From: an uncultured Paraprevotella sp.
Lineage (GTDB): Bacteria; Bacteroidota; Bacteroidia; Bacteroidales; Bacteroidaceae
Assembly: GCA_900548345.1 (NCBI GenBank)
Contig: URKA01000002.1
Coordinates: 62,001 to 126,000, forward strand
Direction: 5' to 3'
Length of the DNA: 64,000 bases
Position numbers and translations under genes: made by a program. The stretch's first letter is position 1. The number at the start of each line of letters is the position of its first letter. The notes beneath the pieces are model-generated. The model did no database searches. It saw nothing but the letters and a program-made list of their open reading frames with translations, and was not told the origin of the DNA. Positions 52,575-60,623 of the stretch are shown here, one piece after another.

Positions 52575-53309
52575 TTATTCTCGTATGTTTTCAGCCCACA
52601 GGGCCAATTCTTCCAATGAAATTCTTCCTTCGTATATTGCCTTTCCGAATACGACCGCAGGAATACCTGCATTGTTCAGGTCCATAATGTCCTGCATGCT
52701 GCTTACTCCGCCGCTGGCAATCAGCCGGCAATCGGGAAATTCCGCCATGATTTTTTTGTAAAGTGGTGTGGCGGGACCTTGTAACATGCCGTCTTTGCTG
52801 ATTTCGGTGCACAGCACGTGGCTGACTCCCTGTCCGATGTAGGCGGAAAGAAAAGGAATCAGCTCCCGTTCGCTCTCTTCCTTCCATCCGTTGATGGATA
52901 TCATGCCGTTTTTAACGTCTGCTCCTAAAATGATGTGTTCCGGTCCGAAACATTGCAACCATTCCATGAACAGTTCCGGCTGTGTGACGGCAACGCTTCC
53001 GATGGTGACCAGCGATGCACCGCTTTCAAATGCGATACGGATGTCCTGGTCGGTCTTGATGCCGCCTCCGAAGTCTATCGTCAGGTTGGTGGCGGAAGCA
53101 ATGCGCTCCAACACGTGTTGATTGACGATATGATGCGAGCGTGCTCCGTCAAGGTCCACGACATGAAGCCGTGAAAAACCGTAGGATTCGAATTCACGTG
53201 CTATTGCCACCGGATCTTCGTTGTATACTTTCCGGGTGGAGTAGTCGCCTTTGGTCAGACGTACACATTTGCCTTCTATCAGGTCAATGGCGGGTACAAG
53301 CTCTATCAT
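52575..53309 (-). CDS. hisA: Phosphoribosylformimino-5-aminoimidazole carboxamide ribotide isomerase
   Basis: A 244-residue barrel enzyme. It begins MIELVPAIDLIEGKCVRLT and has DFGGGIKT and LIASGGVSS phosphate sites, plus HVLCTEISKDGML with the catalytic Asp. One base separates it from both hisH and hisF, so the three are translationally coupled. Confidence 0.97.
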   Translation of the reverse strand: MIELVPAIDLIEGKCVRLTKGDYSTRKVYNEDPVAIAREFESYGFSRLHVVDLDGARSHHIVNQHVLERIASATNLTIDFGGGIKTDQDIRIAFESGASLVTIGSVAVTQPELFMEWLQCFGPEHIILGADVKNGMISINGWKEESERELIPFLSAYIGQGVSHVLCTEISKDGMLQGPATPLYKKIMAEFPDCRLIASGGVSSMQDIMDLNNAGIPAVVFGKAIYEGRISLEELALWAENIRE

Positions 53310-53310
53310 A

Positions 53311-53907
53311 TTATATTGTCAGATCTAAAAAGTTCTTTAAGATGCGTTCGCCCACGCTTCCGCTCTTTTCAGGGTGAAACTGTGTGGCGTAAAAATTGTC
53401 TTTGTGCAATGCGGCACTGAAAGGCACGATATATTCAGTCGTGGCAATCGTATATGCATTGACTGGCACATAGTAGCTGTGGACAAAATAGACAAACTCA
53501 TCCGTTCCGAATCCCTTGAACAAATCGCTTTGCGTCTTCGACAGTGTGTTCCATCCCATGTGGGGGACTTTGTCTTCATGTCTTGAGGGGCGGAACCGGA
53601 GTACGTCCACATCGAAAATGCCCAGACATTCGGTATTGCTTTCTTCCGAATGCCGACACATAAGTTGTTGTCCGATGCAGATACCCAGCACAGGCTGGCG
53701 CAGGTTGCGAATCACTTCATCAAGTTGGTGTGCGCGTAAGTAAGCCATGGTGCTGCCCGCTTCTCCTTGTCCGGGAAAAAGTACGCGGTCGGCTTGCAAA
53801 AGGCGTTCGGGTTGGTCTGTTACTTCAGGAGTGATGCCCAGTCGTTGCAGGGCATTTATCACGGAACAGATGTTTCCCGCATTGTATTTTACGATGGCTA
53901 CATTCAT
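53311..53907 (-). CDS. hisH: Imidazole glycerol phosphate synthase glutaminase subunit
   Basis: A 198-residue class I glutamine amidotransferase. The nucleophile Cys is in GICIGQQLM, the His-Glu pair is in TQFHPEKSG, and LFPGQGEAG is the oxyanion region. First gene of the operon; a -7 box at 53939-53946 predicts a leader of about 25 bases, too short for a peptide attenuator. Confidence 0.97.
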   Translation of the reverse strand: MNVAIVKYNAGNICSVINALQRLGITPEVTDQPERLLQADRVLFPGQGEAGSTMAYLRAHQLDEVIRNLRQPVLGICIGQQLMCRHSEESNTECLGIFDVDVLRFRPSRHEDKVPHMGWNTLSKTQSDLFKGFGTDEFVYFVHSYYVPVNAYTIATTEYIVPFSAALHKDNFYATQFHPEKSGSVGERILKNFLDLTI

Positions 53908-53938
53908 CGGTATATCCGTTTACGTTTAAAAGTGATTG

Positions 53939-53946
53939 CAAAGATA
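53939..53946 (-). promoter_or_regulatory. Candidate -7 box of the his-lys operon
   Basis: On the - strand TATCTTTG followed by C matches the Bacteroides consensus, 31 bases before the hisH start. No TTTG lies at ideal -33 spacing. Confidence 0.5.
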
Positions 53947-54111
53947 GTAAATTTAGCTGAGAACGGATATAAATTATTGTGTTTTTCAGTTTTTTGCTTA
54001 CAATACGGCAAATATACAACTTTAAATGAATTGAAACGTAAATATTTTATAAACGGTTTTTCTGTCCCAATGAAAAGTTTTTCAGGAGGGGGCTTTCTGT
54101 GGTGAAAATGA

Positions 54112-54146
54112 AAAAAGGAAATATGTCCGGAGTAGGTTTCGGACAT
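54112..54146 (-). terminator. Terminator after the DUF1232 gene
   Basis: ATGTCCG (54123-54129) and CGGACAT (54140-54146) pair around a 10-base loop. On the - strand the stem is followed by ATTTCCTTTTTTC, a good T-rich tail. It separates the variable patch from the his operon. Confidence 0.6.
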
Positions 54147-54158
54147 TAAATTCCTGTG

Positions 54159-54515
54159 TTATTCAATTACTTCATATTTCGTATATTCGGGAAACCATTT
54201 GTCAAGGAGTGCATCTGTTTTGTATTCCATTTCCAGTGTGATGTATTTGCATACTTTTTGGTAGGCTACGGCCAGTGATACGACCTCGTCTATCCATCCG
54301 ATGACGGGCAGACGTTTGGCCGAAATCAGGTCAATCGGGAATATGAGATAAGAAATGGACGAAAGAATGAGTAGTTTTTCATTCTTAGGTGTCTTGTCGC
54401 TCATCATGACGTAATACAATAGGAGCACCGGACGTGCCGAAACCCTTCCGGCTTTCCGTGCCCATTCACTTATTTTCTCCAGAATGGCTTCGTAATCAAT
54501 GTTCAATATTGCCAT
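54159..54515 (-). CDS. DUF1232 (YkvA-like) small membrane protein
   Basis: A 118-residue protein starting at ATG 54515 (MAILNIDYEAILEK); a further-upstream ATG at 54542 overlaps the previous gene. It carries the DUF1232 core LLLYYVMMSDKTPKNEK followed by LILSSISYLIFPIDLISAK and GWIDEVVSL, a short membrane-hairpin motif. The function of the family is not known. It lies 7 bases after the PP2C remnant. Confidence 0.8.
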   Translation of the reverse strand: MAILNIDYEAILEKISEWARKAGRVSARPVLLLYYVMMSDKTPKNEKLLILSSISYLIFPIDLISAKRLPVIGWIDEVVSLAVAYQKVCKYITLEMEYKTDALLDKWFPEYTKYEVIE

Positions 54516-54522
54516 AACTTTT

Positions 54523-54852
54523 TTATTTATATAGAGTGTCATCGGACGGAATTTCTATCACTTTGACCAAAATGGCGGAATAGTAGTCACGGGCATGGGC
54601 GTTGCAGTGTTCCTTTATTCTCTCGGCCAATATGTCTATATCCTTTTCAGAATGGAGTAGCACTTCTAACCAGTCTTCTTTGATAGCCTTGACCACCGTT
54701 CTGCTGGTCAAGTATCCCATTCGATGTCCTCCCATGCCGTTGTAAAGGATAAACAACGTCCGTCCCTGTTCCGGCATTTCAACTATTTCCAACGTATCCT
54801 CGTTCTTCAAATGCAGACCGCATTCGCTGAATGTCTTGTATTCGTATTGCAT
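54523..54852 (-). pseudogene. Internally deleted PP2C-type phosphatase
   Basis: A 109-residue frame from ATG 54852, one base after the preceding stop. It keeps the start of a PP2C phosphatase (KNEDTLEIV ... LFILYNGMGGHRMG ... TSRTVV, matching the NED and DGMGG motifs) and the end (DILAERIKEHCNAHARDYYSAILVKV, shaped like the last helix and the RDN-x-o-strand). The ~110-130 residues between, including the GDSR and SDG motifs, are missing. The metal-binding Asp of DGMGG is Asn. It should be catalytically dead. The frame is intact, so a binding role is not excluded. (The longest quoted motif is split here as DILAERIKEH and CNAHARDYYSAILVKV.). Confidence 0.65.
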
Positions 54853-54853
54853 G

Positions 54854-55132
54854 TTATTGCACGATATGTTTATAGGCAATCTCTTTTTTATCCAAGAATT
54901 CCATGATTTTATCAAAAGAGAAACTTTTATCCGGGATGAACCTTTCAGTCATTCTTTTTAATAACTGTTCCGGAGTCCGTGCTTGAAATTTTCCTGCCAG
55001 TTTTTGCAAAGTCGGTCGGTCTGTAATGGTAATGTCCGACCAAAGGTCATGTCCATACCACTCTCGTGCTGCACGTCCCCAGTCAAGTTTATGCACATTG
55101 AAATAAACAAGCCTATCAAATGCACATTCCAT
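54854..55132 (-). CDS. Small hypothetical protein
   Basis: A 92-residue frame beginning MECAFDRLVYFNVHKLDW, rich in charged and aromatic residues, with no signal peptide or membrane helix. I do not recognise a family. It ends one base before the PP2C remnant, so the two are coupled and probably once worked together. Downstream of the next gene, 55133-55296 holds only a hairpin (55177-55211). Confidence 0.5.
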   Translation of the reverse strand: MECAFDRLVYFNVHKLDWGRAAREWYGHDLWSDITITDRPTLQKLAGKFQARTPEQLLKRMTERFIPDKSFSFDKIMEFLDKKEIAYKHIVQ

Positions 55133-55176
55133 ATTGATGGTTATTGCGGAAAGCAGACAGCCTTTTGAAGAAACGA

Positions 55177-55211
55177 AACATCGGCAAACCCAAAATGAGA
55201 TTGCCGATGTT
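55177..55211 (-). terminator. Hairpin downstream of the large lipoprotein gene
   Basis: AACATCGGCAA (55177-55187) and TTGCCGATGTT (55201-55211) form a perfect 11-bp stem with a 13-base loop, about 85 bases past the lipoprotein stop codon. On the - strand it is followed by TCGTTTCTTC. It may end that transcript. Confidence 0.45.
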
Positions 55212-55296
55212 GCTGATGGGGTTTATGATTGGGAAATTGAGCGTGGGCAGAATCAAGAAATACAAAGATGATTTGCTTCATTACTCACATTCCTAC

Positions 55297-57180
55297 TTAT
55301 TTTGAGATCTGAATTGTAAGAAATGTATTACAACCCTTTTGGAAGTCTATATTTACATCTCTCATTACTTGAAATAATTGAGAACCATTCATATCATAAG
55401 CGGTACACTTTAATATCTGTATGGTTTGAGGATGAACAAAAAAGGACACCTTGTCGTCCTTATTGGTATTGTGAACAAGAACCTTATTTGATTTATTTTT
55501 GTACTCGTCCTTTGGAATTACATAAGAAGGGTCAAACATAGCTTGGTCGGGATACATACAAGTAGTAATTTCACCTGCCAAAAAACCATCATGCCCAAAT
55601 TCCACTTCTATCTTGGCAACATCTGTTATTTTTGACATATCCTCATTCTTGAAATTCAACGTCAGCAAAGAGCAAGATGGTTTTAACGAAACTTTAGCAG
55701 GATTAGGCAAGTCAAATCCTGGCATATCTTTGAGAGCAGCGTAACAAGGAGTTTTTCCATTCGCCTCGCCAATTGAAATATCATACAAGCCTGATTCCGA
55801 TGTTTTTGTAAACTCTATTCCATCATCAATATTATTGATATATTCTTCCGTTTCGGAATTATATGTAAAAGTTGCACATAACACATCTCCATTCTTTCCA
55901 GCAACGACCATTTCGGGCATATTTGAAATTCCATATCCATTATCCAATTTTGGAAGTTCTACATAATATTCACTCAAATAACTGTCATAAAGAAGTTTAT
56001 AATCCTTACCGTTTATATTTACAACATCTCCATCTTCAAAAGATCGAGTTCTTGGCGAAACATCGTCTTGCTCGATATAAATACGTTGTCCATTACCTCT
56101 TTGCCTTGTAGTGTTTGTGTACAAAATCTCTCCACTTTTGGATTTAACGTACAGATGTCCGGTGCGACCAGACACCTCCGAATTTGTTGATATATTGATT
56201 TTTAGCGTATAGAGATTTGTACAAAGCTCTTTGACCTCTGCCGTTATCCATTCCACATCGCTTTCTGTAACAAAATCATCATACGAAATTGCATAATAAT
56301 CTTTAGTTCCACCTTGAATATCCGTGTCATAGCCATCTGGTATGACATAATTCAAACCCATACTTATAATATGGAAACCGCTTGAGTATTCTTTGTCTAA
56401 CATTGCATAAAATGGAGGAATCTTGAAATTTGCAATTCCATTCTTGTCGTAGTATGCTATCAAATTTCTAACTACATCTGAAACTGATACTTGTCTATAT
56501 TCATCAAAAATTTCATTCAATAATTTCTCAGATAGACTACCATTGGCCTCAAATTCAGAGGAAATGTCAGAAATGACTTTTTGAACTTCTCCCGCATTTC
56601 TTCCCTCTTGGATTAAACACGATATTGCCAATAGCACAGCATTTGAATTTCCATCCTCTGAAATATTCATTTCCTCAAAACCCAATGTAACATTTTCCTG
56701 TTGAAATGAAAAGACGCTGATAAGTTCTTTTTCAGCCTGTTTTTTTGCTGCATCAAAAGATTTTCCCTCGTGAATGAGTCTCTTAATACGTCCGCTTGTA
56801 AGAGATGTAAGCAAGTTAACATTGACTTTTTCCTGCGAAGAACTAACCAAAGCATTTAAATATATCGGAGCTGTTGATGTTTCTCCTGTATTTTCAACGA
56901 AATAATAGCCTTCAGCCTTTAATTCAATATATGGAGCTGCGACTTCCGCCGAAACCGTAAAAGAACCCAAGTCATCTTTAATTGAACTGGGGAAACTTTC
57001 TCCTGTTGCAAACAACTTATCATTCAGTGCATAGGCAGTGATGGTTGAACCTTTAATAAACTGTCCTTTTTGAGCATAACCTACAATTGAAAAATCTGAT
57101 GACAATTCTTCATTTTCTTTCTCGCAAGAAATAAGTATTCCTATAGATAGTAATACAAAAAACAACTTAAGATACTTCAT
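55297..57180 (-). CDS. Large surface/periplasmic lipoprotein of unknown function
   Basis: A 627-residue protein with a lipoprotein signal (LFFVLLSIGILISC, Cys19) followed by acidic residues (EKENEE), as on Bacteroidetes exported lipoproteins. The N-terminal ~190 residues have a sandwich plus a helical region (VNVNLLTSLTSGRIKRLI, FDAAKKQAEKEL) seen repeatedly in Bacteroidetes lipoproteins. Residues ~330-370 (GRTGHLYVKSKSG ... TRQRG) resemble the end of a BACON domain. Codon use is AT-richer than the CAZyme and his genes. A -7-like box is at 57213-57220. No function is assigned. Confidence 0.75.
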   Translation of the reverse strand: MKYLKLFFVLLSIGILISCEKENEELSSDFSIVGYAQKGQFIKGSTITAYALNDKLFATGESFPSSIKDDLGSFTVSAEVAAPYIELKAEGYYFVENTGETSTAPIYLNALVSSSQEKVNVNLLTSLTSGRIKRLIHEGKSFDAAKKQAEKELISVFSFQQENVTLGFEEMNISEDGNSNAVLLAISCLIQEGRNAGEVQKVISDISSEFEANGSLSEKLLNEIFDEYRQVSVSDVVRNLIAYYDKNGIANFKIPPFYAMLDKEYSSGFHIISMGLNYVIPDGYDTDIQGGTKDYYAISYDDFVTESDVEWITAEVKELCTNLYTLKINISTNSEVSGRTGHLYVKSKSGEILYTNTTRQRGNGQRIYIEQDDVSPRTRSFEDGDVVNINGKDYKLLYDSYLSEYYVELPKLDNGYGISNMPEMVVAGKNGDVLCATFTYNSETEEYINNIDDGIEFTKTSESGLYDISIGEANGKTPCYAALKDMPGFDLPNPAKVSLKPSCSLLTLNFKNEDMSKITDVAKIEVEFGHDGFLAGEITTCMYPDQAMFDPSYVIPKDEYKNKSNKVLVHNTNKDDKVSFFVHPQTIQILKCTAYDMNGSQLFQVMRDVNIDFQKGCNTFLTIQISK

Positions 57181-57212
57181 ATTTTAGTAATTTAATTATT
57201 CTATGCACCTAC

Positions 57213-57220
57213 CAAAAGTA
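57213..57220 (-). promoter_or_regulatory. Candidate -7 box of the lipoprotein gene
   Basis: On the - strand TACTTTTG matches TAnnTTTG, 33 bases before the lipoprotein start codon. The hairpin element 57247-57362 lies directly upstream, occupying the -33 and activator region. Confidence 0.45.
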
Positions 57221-57246
57221 AGCGTGAACTGCACAGCTACGTCTTT

Positions 57247-57362
57247 ATTTGGAGGTCGTAGGAAACCTTGCATACAGATGTAGTGATAGCAGCCCACGCT
57301 ATAGCGTGAGAACCACTATGCCATCTGAGTATGCAATTTGAAAATTTCCTACGTTCCCAAAT
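57247..57362. repeat. Long stem-loop element upstream of the lipoprotein gene
   Basis: Nested inverted repeats: outer arms 57247-57265 and 57345-57362 (ATTTGG...GTAGGAAA with TTTCCTAC...CCAAAT), inner arms 57268-57285 and 57314-57336 (TTGCATAC.AGATG with CATCTGAGTATGCAA), and a perfect apical palindrome CACGCTATAGCGTG (57295-57308). A second - strand -7-like box TACATTTG lies near 57427-57434, so it may be transcribed. It looks like a dispersed MITE-like or structured-RNA element. The rest of 57181-58031 (851 bases) contains only short frames without recognisable content. Confidence 0.6.
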
Positions 57363-58031
57363 ACTTGATGCGCATAACGCTTCTTTCTTTTCTATGTCTT
57401 GGAAAGGGATGTCCCAATCCGAGTACAAATGTACGCAAAAAATGCGTTATATAATCATATTACAGTATGTTTCTTTGATTTAGTGCATGTTTTTCAGGTT
57501 TTTATGGATGCAAAGTATCCGATCTTAGAGAAATAGTTCCTGCATTGTAAGAAAGTATCTTTTGGGGTGTTTCGGTATCGGCTTTGGAACTGGCTTTGGT
57601 GGTCGTAGTTCTGTTCAAGGTGTTGCTGATTGGGGCAATTGTGTAAACAACGATGCCGGACGCAAATTTATCATGTAGGTTATTCGCTGGCATGAATAAC
57701 GGTGACACAACTCTTGTGCACCTTACTGTACGTTCTTCCTTGTGAGTTGTACGTTTTTATGCTATCCCTTTTCAGACTTTTGTGCTTCGCGCGCGCGTGT
57801 ACATACAGGGATTTTTCTGAAAAAAGCCTTCAGGGGTTCAGACTGTTTGATTGATAGAGACTTAGTGGTGATTTGCCCTTCAGTCTTCTTTCGTCTGTAA
57901 CGGATAGCCGAATAGATGGTTTTTGTATATATTCTTCTTGGTTTTAGAAACTGAAAGGCAAATACTTCCGGGCATGTGATAGCTTCAATAGAATGTATGG
58001 CTTTGTCACTGCACAATTTATGACTTGATGC

Positions 58032-59060
58032 CTAAAAGCAATATACTTCTTCGTACCATTGTTTCCACATACGTAATTTCGGGTCATCCGTATTTATTGC
58101 ATTCAGAATGTCGTAGTTCGTGAATGAACAAAACATCCTGTCATTGTCAATCAATGCTTTGTATTGGTCTATTGAATGTTTCAGCATTGTGTTGTTTGCA
58201 TGATGACAGACTGAGAAAGTCACATTCTGATAAGTTTTAGTTTCTTTTAGGGCAAAAGCAAGCATCTGGTTTCTCCAAAGTTGATTCAGTCCGCGTCTGA
58301 ACGGACAACCTTTTATATCCGTTTCGCCTTGGTACTTTTCTATATTGTGTCTAAGATATTCCCAATACTTATATCCTTTTATGTGGTAATAACATTTCTG
58401 AGGATTGGCGGCAATTGTGGCAAGGTCGCATTTTTTACAATTCTCTTTAACTTCATTTGCTTCCTCTGTTTTGCTTTTGTATGCGCCGCATTCGGTAAAT
58501 TCCTTTTCACTGAGCTTATGTTCTATCAGCCACAAACATAACTCTCCATTCATATTGTTATAGGCTATCGCCACATCGGCATCCGTTCCGGCTTGTGAAG
58601 AATGGTCGTTCAGCACACCCTTCCCTTGTTTGATGTCCTGTCCCCAATATTCAAAGCAGAATCCCTTGAAGAGTTCTTTTCTTGCAATTTCTTTGAAATC
58701 AGAAGGACATCCCGGTATCTTTTGAAGTATGTCATTTGCTTCGTCAGACAAGAGTAGGGGCATAAACAGATTGATGCAGGCTGTTTGGGAACTTACAGCA
58801 TGATGGGCGAACTTATGTGGTTTATATGCAAATTCACCTTTCTGCATCTCGTCCAGTTGTCGTATGAGGGGTGTATAAATCATTGCAGGAACAGAAGTGT
58901 TGTCTGCAAGAATGGCATCATACTCATGTCCTCTGTATATACCTCTCTTTGCCGTGATGTTTTTTCGTTTCCAGTCGATGATGTGACAATAGATGGCTTC
59001 CTGTTCCGGAGTCAGATTGCTTGGTATATAATATATGTCTCCATTGACGACCTTTTCCAT
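58032..59060 (-). CDS. Putative PD-(D/E)XK restriction-type nuclease (PGN_0703-like)
   Basis: A 342-residue protein with an apparent nuclease core: Asp in GTDADVAIAYNN followed by the E-x-K of WLIEHKLSEKEF. Four cysteines (CKKCDL, CYYHIKGY, KGCPFRRG) may bind a metal or Fe-S cluster. The pattern resembles the PGN_0703-like group of putative restriction endonucleases. No methyltransferase is adjacent. It starts 11 bases after the ABC ATPase gene and may be read from that operon, though codon use is AT-richer. Substrate and role (defence or repair) are unknown. Confidence 0.6.
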   Translation of the reverse strand: MEKVVNGDIYYIPSNLTPEQEAIYCHIIDWKRKNITAKRGIYRGHEYDAILADNTSVPAMIYTPLIRQLDEMQKGEFAYKPHKFAHHAVSSQTACINLFMPLLLSDEANDILQKIPGCPSDFKEIARKELFKGFCFEYWGQDIKQGKGVLNDHSSQAGTDADVAIAYNNMNGELCLWLIEHKLSEKEFTECGAYKSKTEEANEVKENCKKCDLATIAANPQKCYYHIKGYKYWEYLRHNIEKYQGETDIKGCPFRRGLNQLWRNQMLAFALKETKTYQNVTFSVCHHANNTMLKHSIDQYKALIDNDRMFCSFTNYDILNAINTDDPKLRMWKQWYEEVYCF

Positions 59061-59071
59061 GTATACTTCGT

Positions 59072-60607
59072 TTATATGTTCTTTTTCAAAAACAAACTGT
59101 TGGTGATGACATCGGGGAGCTCCTCGCTGTAGTGCGTCACCATGATCATGGTTTTGTCTTTCCGGTGGCAGAAGGCGGAGATGATTTCACGTACCAGTTG
59201 CCGGTTGCGGTCGTCGAGCCCGTGCAGAGGCTCGTCAAGAATCAGCAGTTCGGGGTCTTTGACAAAGGCGCGTGCCAGCAGGCACAGGCGTTGTTCGCCG
59301 CTGGAGAGTTTCAGGAATGTACGGTCCTTCAGGTCGGCAATGCCGAAGATGTCCATCCAAAATTCGCAGATGGCCCGTTGTTCGGGTCTGGGACGTACGT
59401 ATAGGCCGACCGAGTCGTTCAGGCCACTGGCTACGATATCGATTGCAGGCAGGTCCTTGAGGTAGGCACGGTGCATTTCAGGACTGACATAACCTATATG
59501 TCTCTTGATTTCCCAGATGCTTTCTCCCGTACCGCGTTTATGTCCGAACAATTCGATGTTGCAGGCATAACTCTGTGGGTTGTCGGCACATACAAGGCTG
59601 AGCAGGGTGGATTTTCCCGCGCCGTTCTCTCCGCTTAAAGCCCATTTCTCGTTTTGTTTCACCGTCCAGTCCAAGTCTTTCAATATGGTTCGGTTGCCGT
59701 ATCGTATGCTGACCTGGTGGAATCGGAGTATGCTTCCTTCTGCATCCGTGGTGGTGATGAGGTCGCTTTTCTCCGGCAGGCCGAGAATCTTTGCTTTTTT
59801 CTCTTCCGCCAGTAGCATACAGGGCGTTTTTCCGCAATAAGTCTTGATGTAATCCTCACGTTTCATTTTCGGCAGGATGTCGAGTTCTTTTACGGGGATG
59901 ACATGTGTGATGAAGTCTGGGATGTCGTCCGTTTTAGACAGTACCAGCACCACTTGCAGGTCGGTTTCCGCGATGAGCGTGCTCAACAGATCGGACAACT
60001 GACGGCGTGTCTGTACGTCAAGGCCTATGAACGGGTTGTCCATGATAAGCATGCGCGGACCGGAAAGCAAGGTCTTTGTCAACTGGAACTTACGTAGTTC
60101 TCCGCTGGATAATGATATGATATATTTATCTGATAATGAAGAAAGATGAAACATTTCATAAAGTTTCTCTTTCAGTATCCTGCGCCTCTCTCCGGCCACT
60201 TTTTTCTCTTCATCCGTAAGGCCGTAGCCCGTGCTGTTTTCCGCAGCGTTGAAAGCCTGTTCCAGTAAAGTGCCGGCCGTAGGCGTGTTCTCTTCTATAT
60301 CGTGTTGGTTCCAGCGCTGCTGGTAATAATAAGTCGTATCGCTGTCGCCGTATGAATCGCGGAAAGTGATGTATTTGATGTTTTCGCTGGCCAGTTTCAG
60401 CGGAGACGGTGAAAAGTCATAATGTACTTCGTTCATCAGTAACGGGTATTTACCCGTGATGATGTCTATCAGGCGGGATTTTCCCCCGGCATTCTCTCCG
60501 GCGATGGCAATTTGTTCGCCGGCAGCAATCGTCAGGTTCACCGGCTGTTTCATACGGTAGAGCGGATGGCGCGTGACGCCATTCTCTATTTCCACGATGT
60601 TTTGCAT
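59072..60607 (-). CDS. Double-NBD ABC ATPase (ModF/PhrA-like)
   Basis: A 511-residue soluble protein with two nucleotide-binding domains and no membrane segment. NBD1 has Walker A GENAGGKSRL and signature SLSSGELRKFQL, but its Walker B reads LIMDNPFIGLD, with Asn where the catalytic Glu should be. NBD2 is canonical: GENGAGKSTLL, LSSGEQRLCLLARAF, LLILDEPLHGLDD. Such proteins are called ModF or PhrA; their job is not settled. It lies 16 bases after ruvC. One active and one degenerate site suggests an asymmetric ATP cycle. Confidence 0.85.
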   Translation of the reverse strand: MQNIVEIENGVTRHPLYRMKQPVNLTIAAGEQIAIAGENAGGKSRLIDIITGKYPLLMNEVHYDFSPSPLKLASENIKYITFRDSYGDSDTTYYYQQRWNQHDIEENTPTAGTLLEQAFNAAENSTGYGLTDEEKKVAGERRRILKEKLYEMFHLSSLSDKYIISLSSGELRKFQLTKTLLSGPRMLIMDNPFIGLDVQTRRQLSDLLSTLIAETDLQVVLVLSKTDDIPDFITHVIPVKELDILPKMKREDYIKTYCGKTPCMLLAEEKKAKILGLPEKSDLITTTDAEGSILRFHQVSIRYGNRTILKDLDWTVKQNEKWALSGENGAGKSTLLSLVCADNPQSYACNIELFGHKRGTGESIWEIKRHIGYVSPEMHRAYLKDLPAIDIVASGLNDSVGLYVRPRPEQRAICEFWMDIFGIADLKDRTFLKLSSGEQRLCLLARAFVKDPELLILDEPLHGLDDRNRQLVREIISAFCHRKDKTMIMVTHYSEELPDVITNSLFLKKNI

Positions 60608-60623
60608 AAAGTTGTGTCTGTTT

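Noticed and set aside
57237..57428. A 63-codon - strand frame across the stem-loop element
   Set aside because: It is explained by the inverted-repeat element; probably a repeated sequence often called as a protein by gene finders.
57762..58016. An 84-codon - strand frame rich in Lys/Arg
   Set aside because: No family is recognised and it abuts the end of the nuclease gene; it could be a remnant, but the evidence is too thin to call.
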